In this document: in pieces, positions 9,353-18,030 of the stretch | How the letters are laid out: each line of letters starts with the position of its first letter | How positions within the stretch are numbered: position 1 is the stretch's first letter | Assembly (NCBI RefSeq): GCF_965216415.1 | Contig: NZ_CBDCFU010000002.1 | Direction: 5' to 3' (one strand) | Source: Marivita sp003149565 | GTDB taxonomy: Bacteria > Pseudomonadota > Alphaproteobacteria > Rhodobacterales > Rhodobacteraceae | Length of the DNA stretch: 64,000 nt | Made by a program: the position numbers and the translations under genes | Notes under the pieces: model-generated | What the model saw: the letters and a program-made list of their open reading frames with translations, nothing else | Database searches by the model: none | Told to the model about the DNA's origin: nothing

Positions 9353-9377
9353 GCCCCCCAGCGCGGGGCCGGGGGGC
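9353..9377 (-). promoter_or_regulatory. Intergenic hairpin between binding protein and permease genes
   Basis: GCCCCCC and GGGGGGC arms enclose an 11-base GC-rich loop in the gap between the binding-protein stop (9388) and the permease start. There is no T run. Such hairpins often protect the upstream message, allowing more binding protein than permease to be made; that role is inferred here. Confidence 0.55.
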
Positions 9378-9387
9378 AAAGCGTTGA

Positions 9388-10221
9388 TTATTCAGGAACC
9401 TGATCGGCCCAGTCGTTGCCACGGAACCAGTAGTCATGGCGTTCCTTCAGCCAGCCGGTGTTGGTCTTGGCGGTGATCCAGCTGTTGAAAAAGGCCAGCG
9501 CGTCGGGGTCGCCCTTGCGTACGGCAAAGCCTTCACCTCCGGCCTGGAAGGCCTGGTTGAACGGCACGCTCAGCACGTCGGGATAGCGGCGCGCCTCGCT
9601 GGACGGGGTGGGTTCGGACGCCATTGTGGCGTGTGCGTTTCCGTTCAGCACTTCCTGTGTCGCGGCACCGTCTTCGTCAAACAGCAGCAACTGCGCTTCG
9701 GGAAACATATCCGCGATCACGGTGGCCGGTGTTGCGCCTCGACGGGCGGCAAAGGTCACGTCGGGGCTGTTGTAATCCTCCAGCGTGAAGCCTTCGGTCA
9801 TCGCCGTGTTGGCAAGGATGGTCATGCCCGAATAGGCATAGGGGACCGTAAAGTTGACCGTCAGGTTGCGCTGCGGTGTGATCGTCATTCCGCTGATGAT
9901 GGTGTCGAAATTGCCCGACACAAGTGCAGGAATGATCCCGTCCCACGAGGTCGGTACGAACTCAACCTCAACCCCCATGTCTTCGGCAAGCTGACGGCCC
10001 ACATCCAGCTCGAACCCGATCAGTTCGCCATTCAGGTCACGCATCGACCACGGCTTGAACAGCGACAGGCCAATCTTGATGACACCGCGTTCCTTGATGG
10101 TTTCGATCACGCTGGCTGCCGCCACCTCTTGCGCGGTGCTTTGCGCGAGGGCGGGCAGGGCAGCCGTAGCCGCCAGTGTTGCGCCAAGGGCAGCGCCTAG
10201 AAATCTTCTGGTGATATTCAT
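9388..10221 (-). CDS. Amino-acid ABC transporter periplasmic binding protein
   Basis: A 277-residue family-3 solute-binding protein. A Sec signal peptide is clear (Arg-Arg, hydrophobic core, 'LPALAQ' cleavage near residue 27). Mature-domain motifs include 'GVIKIGLSLFKPWSMRDLNG', 'GFELDVGRQLAEDMGVEVEF' and 'WDGIIPALVSGNFDTIISGM', typical of polar amino-acid binding proteins. A GGGAG ribosome binding site precedes the ATG. The gene lies between two permease genes of the same transporter. Its ligand is unknown; neighbouring catabolic enzymes suggest an amino-acid derivative. Confidence 0.93.
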   Translation of the reverse strand: MNITRRFLGAALGATLAATAALPALAQSTAQEVAAASVIETIKERGVIKIGLSLFKPWSMRDLNGELIGFELDVGRQLAEDMGVEVEFVPTSWDGIIPALVSGNFDTIISGMTITPQRNLTVNFTVPYAYSGMTILANTAMTEGFTLEDYNSPDVTFAARRGATPATVIADMFPEAQLLLFDEDGAATQEVLNGNAHATMASEPTPSSEARRYPDVLSVPFNQAFQAGGEGFAVRKGDPDALAFFNSWITAKTNTGWLKERHDYWFRGNDWADQVPE

Positions 10222-10263
10222 GGATGAACTCCCTGTTCAGAAAATGCGCCTTGAAAGCGCGGG

Positions 10264-11109
10264 TTATGTATCAACGGCGTAGCGTTTTTCGACGAACGAC
10301 ACGCCAACGGACAGGATCAGCGTCACCGCCATGTAGACAGCGGCAATGGTGAACCAGACTTCGAAACTCATGTATGTTTGCGAAATGATGTTCCGCCCGA
10401 TTGTGGTCAGTTCGGCTACGGCGATCACGCTGACGATGGCCGATGACTTGACCATGTGAACGACCTCGCCGGTCATCGGCGGAAGCATGAAGCGCACGGA
10501 TTGCGGCAGGATGATGTAGCGATAAGCCTGTCCCTTGGACATGCCGATCGAGGTGGCCGCCTCCCACTGGCCTTTGGCCACAGCATTGATGCCCGCACGG
10601 AAGATTTCGGAAATCAGGACCGAGTGGAACACGGCAAGGCAGAGGATGCTGGCCCAGTAGCGGTCAAATCCGAAGATCGGACCTAAGACATAGTAAAAAA
10701 GGTACAACAGCACCAAGAGAGGGATGTTGCGGATCAGTTCAAGGAACGCAACCGAGACCGCCGTGCAGACCACCAGACCCGACAAGCGCAGCAATGCCAC
10801 GATCAGACCCATCACAACCGCCAATGCGAAGGCGATGCCAGACAGGGTAAGCGTTTTGACCAGCCCAACACTGATCTCGCCCCATTGGAATCCGTCTTCG
10901 GTAAAGGAATAGAAATACTGGGGGATACGATACCACTGCCAGTTATACCCCATAGCCTGCGCCCCGCTATAGGCCAGCCAGACGATGCCGCCGATAATGA
11001 CAGCATAGGCGATGATCGAAAACGTGACCGAATCCACCGCCCGGGCAATCGGTTGCCGCTGTGGCAGCGCGCGCCCCTTTGGGGTGTATGACGGCTCTGA
11101 GATGCTCAT
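10264..11109 (-). CDS. Polar amino-acid ABC transporter permease
   Basis: A 281-residue permease with an N-terminal extension, a transmembrane helix at about residues 30-50 and the conserved permease core including 'AVAKGQWEAATSIGMSKGQA' followed by 'YRYIILPQSVR'. The start is placed at ATG 11109 because it overlaps the ATPase stop in an ATGA quartet, which indicates translational coupling. It is the second gene of the operon ATPase-permease-binding protein-permease. Confidence 0.9.
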   Translation of the reverse strand: MSISEPSYTPKGRALPQRQPIARAVDSVTFSIIAYAVIIGGIVWLAYSGAQAMGYNWQWYRIPQYFYSFTEDGFQWGEISVGLVKTLTLSGIAFALAVVMGLIVALLRLSGLVVCTAVSVAFLELIRNIPLLVLLYLFYYVLGPIFGFDRYWASILCLAVFHSVLISEIFRAGINAVAKGQWEAATSIGMSKGQAYRYIILPQSVRFMLPPMTGEVVHMVKSSAIVSVIAVAELTTIGRNIISQTYMSFEVWFTIAAVYMAVTLILSVGVSFVEKRYAVDT

Positions 11110-11855
11110 CCGTGATCCAGAATCTGATCGAGGAACGCACGGCAACGGGCGCTGGCGGGGTTGGTGAAAAACACCTCTGGCGGCGCGGTTTCGACAATTT
11201 CGCCTGCATCCATGAACACCATCGTGTCCGCAACCTTGCGGGCAAACCCCATCTCGTGGGTGACGACCACCATCGTCATGCCGGTGTCGGCCAGTTCGAC
11301 CATCACGTCGAGAACCTCGTTGATCATCTCGGGATCAAGCGCCGAGGTAGGTTCGTCAAACAGCATGATCCGGCTTTCCATGCAGAGCGACCGAGCAATC
11401 GCCACGCGCTGCTGCTGACCACCGGACAGGGCGGAAGGGTATTTGTCGGCCTGTTCAGGAATACGCACCCGCTCAAGGTATTTGCGCGCGGTGCGTTCGG
11501 CCTCGGACGGGGACACCTTGCGCACCTTGATCGGGCCGATCGTCAGGTTTTCCAAAACGGTCAGGTGCGGAAACAGGTTGAACTGCTGGAACACCATACC
11601 GACTTCTTGCCGCAGACGGTAGATGTATTTGGAGTCCTCGTAGACCTCGACCCCGTCGACGGTCAGAACCCCGGAATTGTGGAACTCCAGCCCGTTGATA
11701 CAGCGAATGAGTGTGGACTTGCCCGACCCCGACGGGCCGCACACAACCATGCGCTCCCCTTCACGGACGCTGATCGAGATGTCCTTGAGGGCGTGGAAGT
11801 CGCCGTAGAACTTGTCGACATGATCAAACGTGATGATCGGCGCGCTATCCGACAT
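11106..11855 (-). CDS. Amino-acid ABC transporter ATPase (GlnQ/HisP type)
   Basis: A 249-residue ATPase with all motifs: Walker A 'GPSGSGKST', Q-loop 'MVFQQFNLFPHLTVLEN', signature 'LSGGQQQRVAIARSL', Walker B 'IMLFDEPTSALDPE' and H-loop 'VVVTHEMGFA'. The start 'MSDSAPIITFDHV' is preferred over an upstream ATG ten codons earlier. It is the first gene of the transporter operon and couples by ATGA to the next permease gene. It acts on the cytoplasmic face of the inner membrane. Confidence 0.95.
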   Translation of the reverse strand: MSDSAPIITFDHVDKFYGDFHALKDISISVREGERMVVCGPSGSGKSTLIRCINGLEFHNSGVLTVDGVEVYEDSKYIYRLRQEVGMVFQQFNLFPHLTVLENLTIGPIKVRKVSPSEAERTARKYLERVRIPEQADKYPSALSGGQQQRVAIARSLCMESRIMLFDEPTSALDPEMINEVLDVMVELADTGMTMVVVTHEMGFARKVADTMVFMDAGEIVETAPPEVFFTNPASARCRAFLDQILDHG

Positions 11856-11913
11856 GCAAAGCAGACATCTACGAAACTTCCCCATTTGGCTGGTGCCATC
11901 AAATCAAGGAAGT

Positions 11914-11929
11914 CCTTGCAGGTGCAAGG
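11914..11929. promoter_or_regulatory. Inverted repeat in the divergent promoter region
   Basis: CCTTGCA-GG-TGCAAGG is a perfect 7-bp inverted repeat with a 2-bp centre. It lies in the 218-bp region between the divergent transporter operon and the deacylase gene, so it is a plausible shared operator. The cognate regulator is not identified. Confidence 0.45.
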
Positions 11930-12073
11930 TAAACTTGTGCTTCAAGGTGTCGCGAAAGGGGAGACAAAGGTGGGATGCCGGAAAACTGATCGCTTGCCCA
12001 CCGGGATCATGAGTTGATGTTCGGGCCAGATCGGCGTCTGTTGGGCGATTAAGGGACCCCGCACGAGGCCACA

Positions 12074-13081
12074 ATGACATCTTCAACCAGACTTTACCTG
12101 ACGATTGACTTGGAGCGAGTTGGCCGACAGGCCGGGGATGCGATGCTGCGCTGGTCCGACAACAGCAATCCGCTGGGTTATCATCCGATCCCGGTTATGT
12201 CGCTCAAGGGGGGTGCCGGACCTGTGCTGCTGTTGGTCGGGGGCACGCATGGCGATGAATTCGAAGGACCGGCGGCCATCATGCGGATGCTTCATGCGGT
12301 TGATCCGTCCAGCCTGCGGGGGCAGATTATCGCCTTTCCGGCGCTCAATATGCCGGCATTTGCCGCATCCTCTCGGGTGTCGCCACTGGATGGGGCCAAC
12401 CTCAACCGGGCTTTCCCCGGCGACCGTGACGGTGGGCCGACCGCGATGATCGCACATTTTCTGGAAACCGAGATTCTGCCGCGCTGTGATGCGGTGCTTG
12501 ACCTGCATTCCGGCGGCAAGGCGTCGTTCTTTCAACCCTGCGCTTTGCCAACACGCACGGGCGACCCCGCGCTTGCAGCGAAGAACATGGAGCTTGCCCA
12601 TCTCTTCGGTTTGCCCTTGGTCTGGCGTCTGGGTGAGCATAACGACAACCGGTCGGTGAATGCCGCAGCTGAACGCGCAGGCGTGCCAATGATCGCAACC
12701 GAGCTTGGCGGCGGTGGTGGGGTCGATCCGGGTATCACCAATCAGGCAGAGGCCGGGATCTGGAATATCCTGCGCCATCTGGGGATGGTCGCCGGTGAGG
12801 TGGATCACCCACCCAAACCGCGCGTGGTCGAAATCCGCGACCCCGGCGCGTCGCTTTATGCCACGTCCGAAGGACTCTTCGACCGCGCACTCAGCGCTGG
12901 GCAGAACGTCAAGACGGGCGATTTTGCCGGGTGGTTCCATCACGTCACAGAACCCGAGCGGCCCTCAATGAGGTTGACCATACCGCAGGACGGGATGGTC
13001 TTGGCGCACAGCAATCGCGGTCTCGTCACGCGCGGCGAGATGCTGCTTCTGGTGGCTCAGGACGTGGATCAGGCTTTGTAA
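12074..13081 (+). CDS. Succinylglutamate desuccinylase/aspartoacylase family deacylase
   Basis: A 335-residue zinc-dependent deacylase. Zinc ligands are visible in 'GGTHGDEFEGP' (His, Glu) and 'DLHSGG' (His), and the catalytic Glu lies in 'ATELGGGGGV'. The closest known function is hydrolysis of an N-acyl amino acid, for instance DoeB-type N-acetyl-diaminobutyrate deacetylase in ectoine breakdown; that assignment is tentative. It is divergent from an amino-acid ABC transporter, which could import the substrate. Its 3' end overlaps the convergent AhpD-like gene by 13 bp. Confidence 0.8.
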   Translation: MTSSTRLYLTIDLERVGRQAGDAMLRWSDNSNPLGYHPIPVMSLKGGAGPVLLLVGGTHGDEFEGPAAIMRMLHAVDPSSLRGQIIAFPALNMPAFAASSRVSPLDGANLNRAFPGDRDGGPTAMIAHFLETEILPRCDAVLDLHSGGKASFFQPCALPTRTGDPALAAKNMELAHLFGLPLVWRLGEHNDNRSVNAAAERAGVPMIATELGGGGGVDPGITNQAEAGIWNILRHLGMVAGEVDHPPKPRVVEIRDPGASLYATSEGLFDRALSAGQNVKTGDFAGWFHHVTEPERPSMRLTIPQDGMVLAHSNRGLVTRGEMLLLVAQDVDQAL

Positions 13082-13644
13082 TAGCCGACGATATCGCCTT
13101 CAGTCGTTGCGCCAAGTCCGTTCAGCAAGCGGTTGGAATAGTTGAAGTAAGCGCAAACTTGATTGACCTCGAGAATCTCTCCGTCATCACATCCCGCAAT
13201 CTTCAGCGCTTCGAAGTCGGATTTCACCATCTTGCCCACCGACACGGTCAGTTTGCCTGCATAGCGCAGCAGGGCCAACTCTTTACCTTCGAATTCGTCT
13301 TCGGGCCGGTGCGCTTTGAGCGCGGTGAAAATGCGGTCTGAGCGGGGCTGATCCTTGAGCAGATTGCGCACGTTCATGAAGTGATGCGTGAGCGAATAGG
13401 TGCAATCGTTCAGGATCGAGGTGTAGCTGGCCACCACTTCGAGAAACCAGAACGGCAGCTTGTTGTCGTCTGAATGCAGCACCGACCGATAAAGTGCCAC
13501 ATGCCCGTGCATGGTTTCGGGGCGCAGCGAATGCACGCGCATCACGGTGTCGACGGTTCCGTGGGGGGTGCGGGCCTGATCCAGCAGTTCCTTCAGACGC
13601 GGCGAGGCATCTTCGTCCGAGATCATGTCGATCCATGCGGTCAT
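13069..13644 (-). CDS. AhpD-like / carboxymuconolactone decarboxylase family protein
   Basis: A 191-residue helical protein of the peroxidase-related AhpD group. The region 'LEVVASYTSILNDCTYSLTHH' (21-residue motif, key residues Cys and the following His pair) corresponds to the AhpD active-site helix, but only one Cys of the usual CxxC is present (NDCTY), with His following. This points to a variant without the classical dithiol. The ATG at 13644 is preceded by AAGGAG. It is in a convergent/overlapping arrangement with the deacylase and near an enolase-superfamily gene on the same strand. Confidence 0.72.
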   Translation of the reverse strand: MTAWIDMISDEDASPRLKELLDQARTPHGTVDTVMRVHSLRPETMHGHVALYRSVLHSDDNKLPFWFLEVVASYTSILNDCTYSLTHHFMNVRNLLKDQPRSDRIFTALKAHRPEDEFEGKELALLRYAGKLTVSVGKMVKSDFEALKIAGCDDGEILEVNQVCAYFNYSNRLLNGLGATTEGDIVGYYKA

Positions 13645-13723
13645 TGCGAGGCTCCTTGGGTCAGTGCGGAATGCCGCGAGTATCGGCAGTCTGCACGGGA
13701 CAAAGCAAGGGGCTTTGGCTCTG

Positions 13724-14824
13724 TTACACTTCGCTGATCTGATAGCTGGACCGCGCCAGCCAGTCGGGGCTGATCTCGACCCCCCAACCGGGGGCATCGG
13801 TGACGCAGGCGTGGCCGTCTTCGATCGTGTAGGGCGACTCAACGAACAATCCGTATTGCCACGGGTAGTAATCCGGTCCTTCGATGGAGAACTCGAGATA
13901 TTTGCCCGCATTCGGAATCGCCCGCAGCAGATGCATGGTAAAGAGGGTCACCATCGACCAGTTCGCGCAATGTGGCGTCACGCGCAAGCCGGCGGCTTCG
14001 GCCATGCGCGCCACGCGCAGCGTGCGGCAGATGCCGCCAAGATAGAGGATGTCGGGTTGCACAATGTCGACCGCTCGGATCTCGATCATGCGTTTCCATG
14101 TCGACAGGTCGCAATCCTGTTCTCCGCCCGTCACGTCAATGCTCAACGCATCAGTGACCTGCTTGGTCTGCTCCAATTCCCAATAGGGACAGGGTTCCTC
14201 GAAATGGCTGAACCCGTGGTCCTGCAGCAAATGCCCCACTTCGATGGCGCGGTCGGGGGAATAACAACTGTTGGCGTCGATCAGCAGCGCCACATCCGGC
14301 CCCAGTTCGCGGCGCATGGTCGGTATGATGTCCTCGGTGCGGCCGGGCCATTCGTCCTGATTGCGCCCGACCTCTGCTCCGGCGCGGACCTTGAAGGCGT
14401 CAAACCCTTGCGTGTCGCGCAGATGCTTGAGACGCGCGGCCTCGTCCGTCGGGGTGATGTCGCGCTTCATCGACGACGCATAGGCGCGGATTTTACCGGG
14501 TGTGCCCCCCAGAAGTTCGACAACCGGTTTGTCCAGCCGCTTGCCCCGCCAATCCCAGATCGCGGTGTCCAGGCCTGCCATCGCGCGACGCAGGTAAGAT
14601 CCGGGAAATTTGTGTTCCCGCTCGGTCACGATATCGAGCAGATCATCGAGATCGGTGGTGTCTTTTCCAAGCGTCCAGGGAGCAACCTGCCGGTGCAGCA
14701 CCTGACAGGTGATGTCCGAATGATAGGTCGACACCTGACCCCAGCCCTGCGTGCCATCCTCGGCGGTGACACGCACAAAGCCGACATCCGGGGTGGTAAA
14801 GGTCTCGATGGATTTCAGCTTCAT
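13724..14824 (-). CDS. Mandelate racemase/muconate lactonizing family enzyme
   Basis: A 366-residue enolase-superfamily protein. The KxR-type base motif 'FKVRAGAE', metal ligands 'LIDANSCY' (Asp), 'FEEPCPYW' (Glu), 'TGGEQDCD' (Glu), and 'VTPHCANW' (His, general base region) are in the expected order. Such enzymes abstract the alpha-proton of carboxylates and act as dehydratases, racemases or cycloisomerases. The presence of a late His suits a mandelate-racemase-type subgroup, perhaps an acid-sugar dehydratase. It lies 11 bp downstream of the GMC oxidoreductase gene, suggesting a joint catabolic pathway. Confidence 0.87.
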   Translation of the reverse strand: MKLKSIETFTTPDVGFVRVTAEDGTQGWGQVSTYHSDITCQVLHRQVAPWTLGKDTTDLDDLLDIVTEREHKFPGSYLRRAMAGLDTAIWDWRGKRLDKPVVELLGGTPGKIRAYASSMKRDITPTDEAARLKHLRDTQGFDAFKVRAGAEVGRNQDEWPGRTEDIIPTMRRELGPDVALLIDANSCYSPDRAIEVGHLLQDHGFSHFEEPCPYWELEQTKQVTDALSIDVTGGEQDCDLSTWKRMIEIRAVDIVQPDILYLGGICRTLRVARMAEAAGLRVTPHCANWSMVTLFTMHLLRAIPNAGKYLEFSIEGPDYYPWQYGLFVESPYTIEDGHACVTDAPGWGVEISPDWLARSSYQISEV

Positions 14825-14835
14825 AGCGTGCCCTT

Positions 14836-16452
14836 TCAGCCTAGCGCGTCTTCGAGGATAAGGTCCGATGCTTTTTCGCCCACCATGATCGCAGGGGCGT
14901 TTGTATTGCCTGTCGGAATGGTCGGAAAGATTGACGCATCCGCCACCCGCAACCCGTCAACCCCGCGCACCCGCAGCCGTGGGTCCACAACCGAAGTCGC
15001 CGGATCGCTGCCCATCCGGCAGGTCGAGCATTGGTGAAATACCGTCCATGCTGTCTTGCGGATATAGGCCTCGATTGCCGTGTCATCGTCGACCTGAGGC
15101 CCGGGCAGCAACTCGCTGTCAATTACGGCGCGCATCGCCGACGTTCCCGCGATCCTGCGCATCAGCTTCGTGCCGGTCACCATCAGCTCGCGGTCATAGT
15201 CGGTGGACATGTAGTTCGGATGCATCTCCGGAGCCACGAAAGGGTCGGGCGATCGAATTTGCAGATGTCCCACACTGGTCGGCTTGCACGGGTTAAACCC
15301 AATGAGCAGGCCGGGAAAAGGGTCGGGACTCATCAGGGGGCGCACACCAACAGGCGCGCGGGTGTAGCTGACCGGTGAGAAATAAAGCTGCAGATCAGGG
15401 CCGGGCGAGTCTTCCAGCACCCGGATGAACCCGCCGCCCTGATTGAGGCTCAACGACAGCGGTCCTTTGCGTTTCATTGCGTAATGCAGCGCGACTTTCA
15501 TTTTGCCAAGCAGCGGACCCAGCTGCTGATTGAGGCTCGCGACCTTCGACACATAGAGGTTGTCGCTGCCCAGATGGTCCTGGAGATTCCGGCCCACCTG
15601 TGGTGCCTCAAGCAGCACGTCGATGCCGTGGTCCTGCAACACCTGTCCCGGCCCGATGCCCGAGAGTTGCATCAATTGCGGCGAATTGATCGCGCCACCA
15701 GAAAGGATCACCTCGGCCCGGGCGTGAGCAGTCTTGGTCTGGCCTTTCTGCCGGTATTCGACGCCGACGGCACGTTTGCCGTCAAACAGAACCCGGGTAA
15801 CATGCGCACGTGTCCGGACGTCGAGGTTTGGACGTTTTCGCGCCGGGGCAAGGTAGCATCGGGCCGCCGATGCCCGGTATCCGTTTTTCGTTGTGATCTG
15901 GTAGGTTGCGGCGCCTTCCATGTCGGGGCCGTTGTAATCCGGGTTGGTTGGAAACCCGGCTTGTGCCGCAGCGTCGAGATAGACTTGGGTGAGCGGGTGG
16001 ACCTCGGGGTAGACATCGTGCACGCACAGCGGTCCACCTGTGCCGCGCGCATCGCTTTGCGGGCCATCCCAGTTTTCCATGCGCCGAAATATCGGTTCAA
16101 CGTCGCTCCAACCCCATCCTGGCGCGACGCTGTTCCATTCGGCGTAGTCATTTCTGTGACCTCGCACATAGACCATCGCGTTGATCGAACTTGACCCTCC
16201 AAGCACCTTGCCGCGCGGCCAGTAGATAGGTCTGTTGTCGAGGTTCGGGTCGGGTTCTGTGACGTATTTCCAGTTCACCTTGGCGTCATAGAAGATTTTG
16301 CCATAGCCGATGGGAACTTGAATCCAGGGGGTCATATCTGACCCGCCAGCTTCGAGAAGAAGCACCGTGTACTTGCCTGACGCGGTCAGGCGGTTGGCTA
16401 AAACAGAGCCAGCGGAGCCTGCTCCGACGATCACAAAATCAAAGACGTCCAA
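14836..16452 (-). CDS. GMC family FAD oxidoreductase (choline-dehydrogenase-like)
   Basis: A 538-residue flavoprotein. The N-terminal dinucleotide fold is 'FVIVGAGSAGSVLANRL', the GMC signatures are 'GKVLGGSSSINAMVYVRGH' and 'GGAINSPQLMQLSGIGP', and the C-terminal catalytic His/Asn pair is in 'FHQCSTCRMG' and 'TGNTNAPAIMVGEK'. The length matches alcohol/choline dehydrogenases (BetA-like), but choline specificity is not demonstrated. It is likely cotranscribed with the downstream enolase-superfamily gene, so the substrate may be a sugar or polyol derivative. Confidence 0.92.
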   Translation of the reverse strand: MDVFDFVIVGAGSAGSVLANRLTASGKYTVLLLEAGGSDMTPWIQVPIGYGKIFYDAKVNWKYVTEPDPNLDNRPIYWPRGKVLGGSSSINAMVYVRGHRNDYAEWNSVAPGWGWSDVEPIFRRMENWDGPQSDARGTGGPLCVHDVYPEVHPLTQVYLDAAAQAGFPTNPDYNGPDMEGAATYQITTKNGYRASAARCYLAPARKRPNLDVRTRAHVTRVLFDGKRAVGVEYRQKGQTKTAHARAEVILSGGAINSPQLMQLSGIGPGQVLQDHGIDVLLEAPQVGRNLQDHLGSDNLYVSKVASLNQQLGPLLGKMKVALHYAMKRKGPLSLSLNQGGGFIRVLEDSPGPDLQLYFSPVSYTRAPVGVRPLMSPDPFPGLLIGFNPCKPTSVGHLQIRSPDPFVAPEMHPNYMSTDYDRELMVTGTKLMRRIAGTSAMRAVIDSELLPGPQVDDDTAIEAYIRKTAWTVFHQCSTCRMGSDPATSVVDPRLRVRGVDGLRVADASIFPTIPTGNTNAPAIMVGEKASDLILEDALG

Positions 16453-16672
16453 GGGTCCTCCGCAGCATGACGGGTCTCATTGCATCAACGATGCCGGACG
16501 GATCGTGATCGTCGATTCCCAAGCGTTAGTGAGATGATCTTTCCCACGCAAGCGGTCGCAGCAAGCTTTGCGCTAAATGCTTCGCTTTAAACGCGTTACT
16601 GCGGCTGCCACTCTCAGAAGCGCAGCCAAACCCCTTTGCTCAAAGAGGCTGTGCGACATCGCTGGTTCAGCT

Positions 16673-16990
16673 TTAAGACGCTTTGATTTCCTGGATCGAC
16701 GTGAAGCCCTCAAACCGCGGTGTGCCCTCGTAGAGCGGGCGCGTCTCGCCCGCGCGGGCATGCGATGCGCGGAATTCCTCGCTCGTGGTCCAGCTGCGGA
16801 AATGCTCTTCGGTTTCCCACACAGTATGGGACGCGTAGAGGATGCATCCGTCTTGTTGCGGGCCTTTCAGCATGTGGAAGGAAACGAAGCCGGCCATAGT
16901 CTGCAAGTGACTTTCCCGCGCCAGCCACAGCTCTTCAAATGCGTCAGCGTTTTCGAGCGGGACGGTAAAGCGGTTCATGGCAAGATACAT
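16673..16990 (-). CDS. IsdG-like heme-degrading / ABM-domain monooxygenase
   Basis: A 105-residue single-domain dimeric alpha/beta-barrel protein of the antibiotic-biosynthesis-monooxygenase fold. Asn6, Trp67 and His77 line up with the catalytic Asn-Trp-His triad of staphylococcal IsdG, and 'YASHTVWETEEHFRSW' is typical of this subgroup. The probable reaction is oxidative cleavage of heme to release iron. ATG 16990 is chosen because it restores this numbering; ATG 16978 is an alternative. The gene stands alone, with no heme transporter beside it. Confidence 0.75.
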   Translation of the reverse strand: MYLAMNRFTVPLENADAFEELWLARESHLQTMAGFVSFHMLKGPQQDGCILYASHTVWETEEHFRSWTTSEEFRASHARAGETRPLYEGTPRFEGFTSIQEIKAS

Positions 16991-17276
16991 GGGGCGTGGG
17001 TCCTTGGGTCGTTGGGTCTTTACGTGCAGGCGTGCGGCTTTGCAGTTGGTCGCGTTTCTGTCCGTAAAGCTAGGCGATTTCCCCGCCGGGTCCAACCCAC
17101 CGGACCTGCGCAGAGCCATTTCAAACTTGGGAAACGCATGTCATGAAGAGGAGCCCCCGCAAGCCTGCGTGAAACGTGGTTTCGTCATATATCTTTTCGA
17201 TTTCGATCTCTTGATATTTTCTGAAGCTTCTGCAAAGCATATCTGAAACCGAAAATTATGCAGCGATAGGGAAATC

Positions 17277-17984
17277 TTGCAAAGCATCGGTGACGCCCTC
17301 GGACTTGCTTTCGCTCTGGTTCTCTCCGGTGATCCTGACCTGTTGGAGATCGTGCTGCTTTCGTTAAGGGTGAGCCTCACTGCCACGGCATTGGCGTGTC
17401 TGATCGGTTTCCCCATCGGTGCGCTGGTGGCGATTGGCCGTTTTCCCGGCCGGAATGCGGTTCTGGTTTTCATGAACGCGCTTATGGGGTTGCCTCCGGT
17501 CGTGGTCGGGTTGCTGGTCTATCTGCATCTGTCGCGCTCAGGCCCTTTGGGGTTTCTGGGTCTGCTCTACACACCCACCGCGATGATCATTGCGCAGATC
17601 ATCCTGATCGCGCCCATCGTCGCGGCCCTGTCACGGCAAGTGCTGGAAGACTTGCATTCAGAATACGCAGAACAGTTCAGGTCACTTTGTCTGACCCGTC
17701 TGCAAACTGTACAGGCTCTTTTATGGGATGCGCGGTATTCCTTGCTGACGGTCGGTCTTGCCGGATTTGGACGCGCTGTGGCAGAGGTCGGTGCTGTGAT
17801 CATTGTGGGTGGCAATATCGACCACCTGACACGTGTGATGACCACAGCGATTGCACTGGAGACCTCCAAAGGGGACCTCGCACTGGCGCTGGCTCTTGGG
17901 ATCATTCTCTTGGTCATTGCCTTAGGTGTGAATGCGGCGGTGCATTCCGTTCGAATGACGGCAACACGGCAGGCCTATGTTTGA
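17277..17984 (+). CDS. tupB: Tungstate ABC transporter permease (TupB-like)
   Basis: A 235-residue permease with about five to six hydrophobic segments and the characteristic 'GLPPVVVGLLVYLHLSRSGP' and 'GRAVAEVGAVIIVGGNI' stretches of TupB/WtpB oxyanion permeases. A TTG start is preceded by AGGGA. The gene heads a permease-ATPase-binding protein operon in which the binding protein has the tungstate TTTS-type motif. The upstream 286 bp are AT-rich, with no clear operator. Confidence 0.88.
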   Translation: MQSIGDALGLAFALVLSGDPDLLEIVLLSLRVSLTATALACLIGFPIGALVAIGRFPGRNAVLVFMNALMGLPPVVVGLLVYLHLSRSGPLGFLGLLYTPTAMIIAQIILIAPIVAALSRQVLEDLHSEYAEQFRSLCLTRLQTVQALLWDARYSLLTVGLAGFGRAVAEVGAVIIVGGNIDHLTRVMTTAIALETSKGDLALALALGIILLVIALGVNAAVHSVRMTATRQAYV

Positions 17985-18030
17985 TGCGGCTCACATCCGG
18001 TCAGAGGCTTCGAACCGGGGCAAGACCCGT

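Noticed and set aside
11061..12017. Long open frame of 318 codons on the plus strand
   Set aside because: It lies opposite the GlnQ-type ATPase and second permease genes, whose motifs are unmistakable; it has no recognisable domain and is an antisense shadow in GC-rich DNA.
13625..15037. Open frame of 470 codons on the plus strand
   Set aside because: Opposite the enolase-superfamily and GMC genes, both with full sets of catalytic motifs; no motif of its own.
17176..17276. ModE-type molybdate/tungstate operator upstream of tupB
   Set aside because: CGTCATATAT resembles a half-site, but I find no convincing second half at the right spacing.
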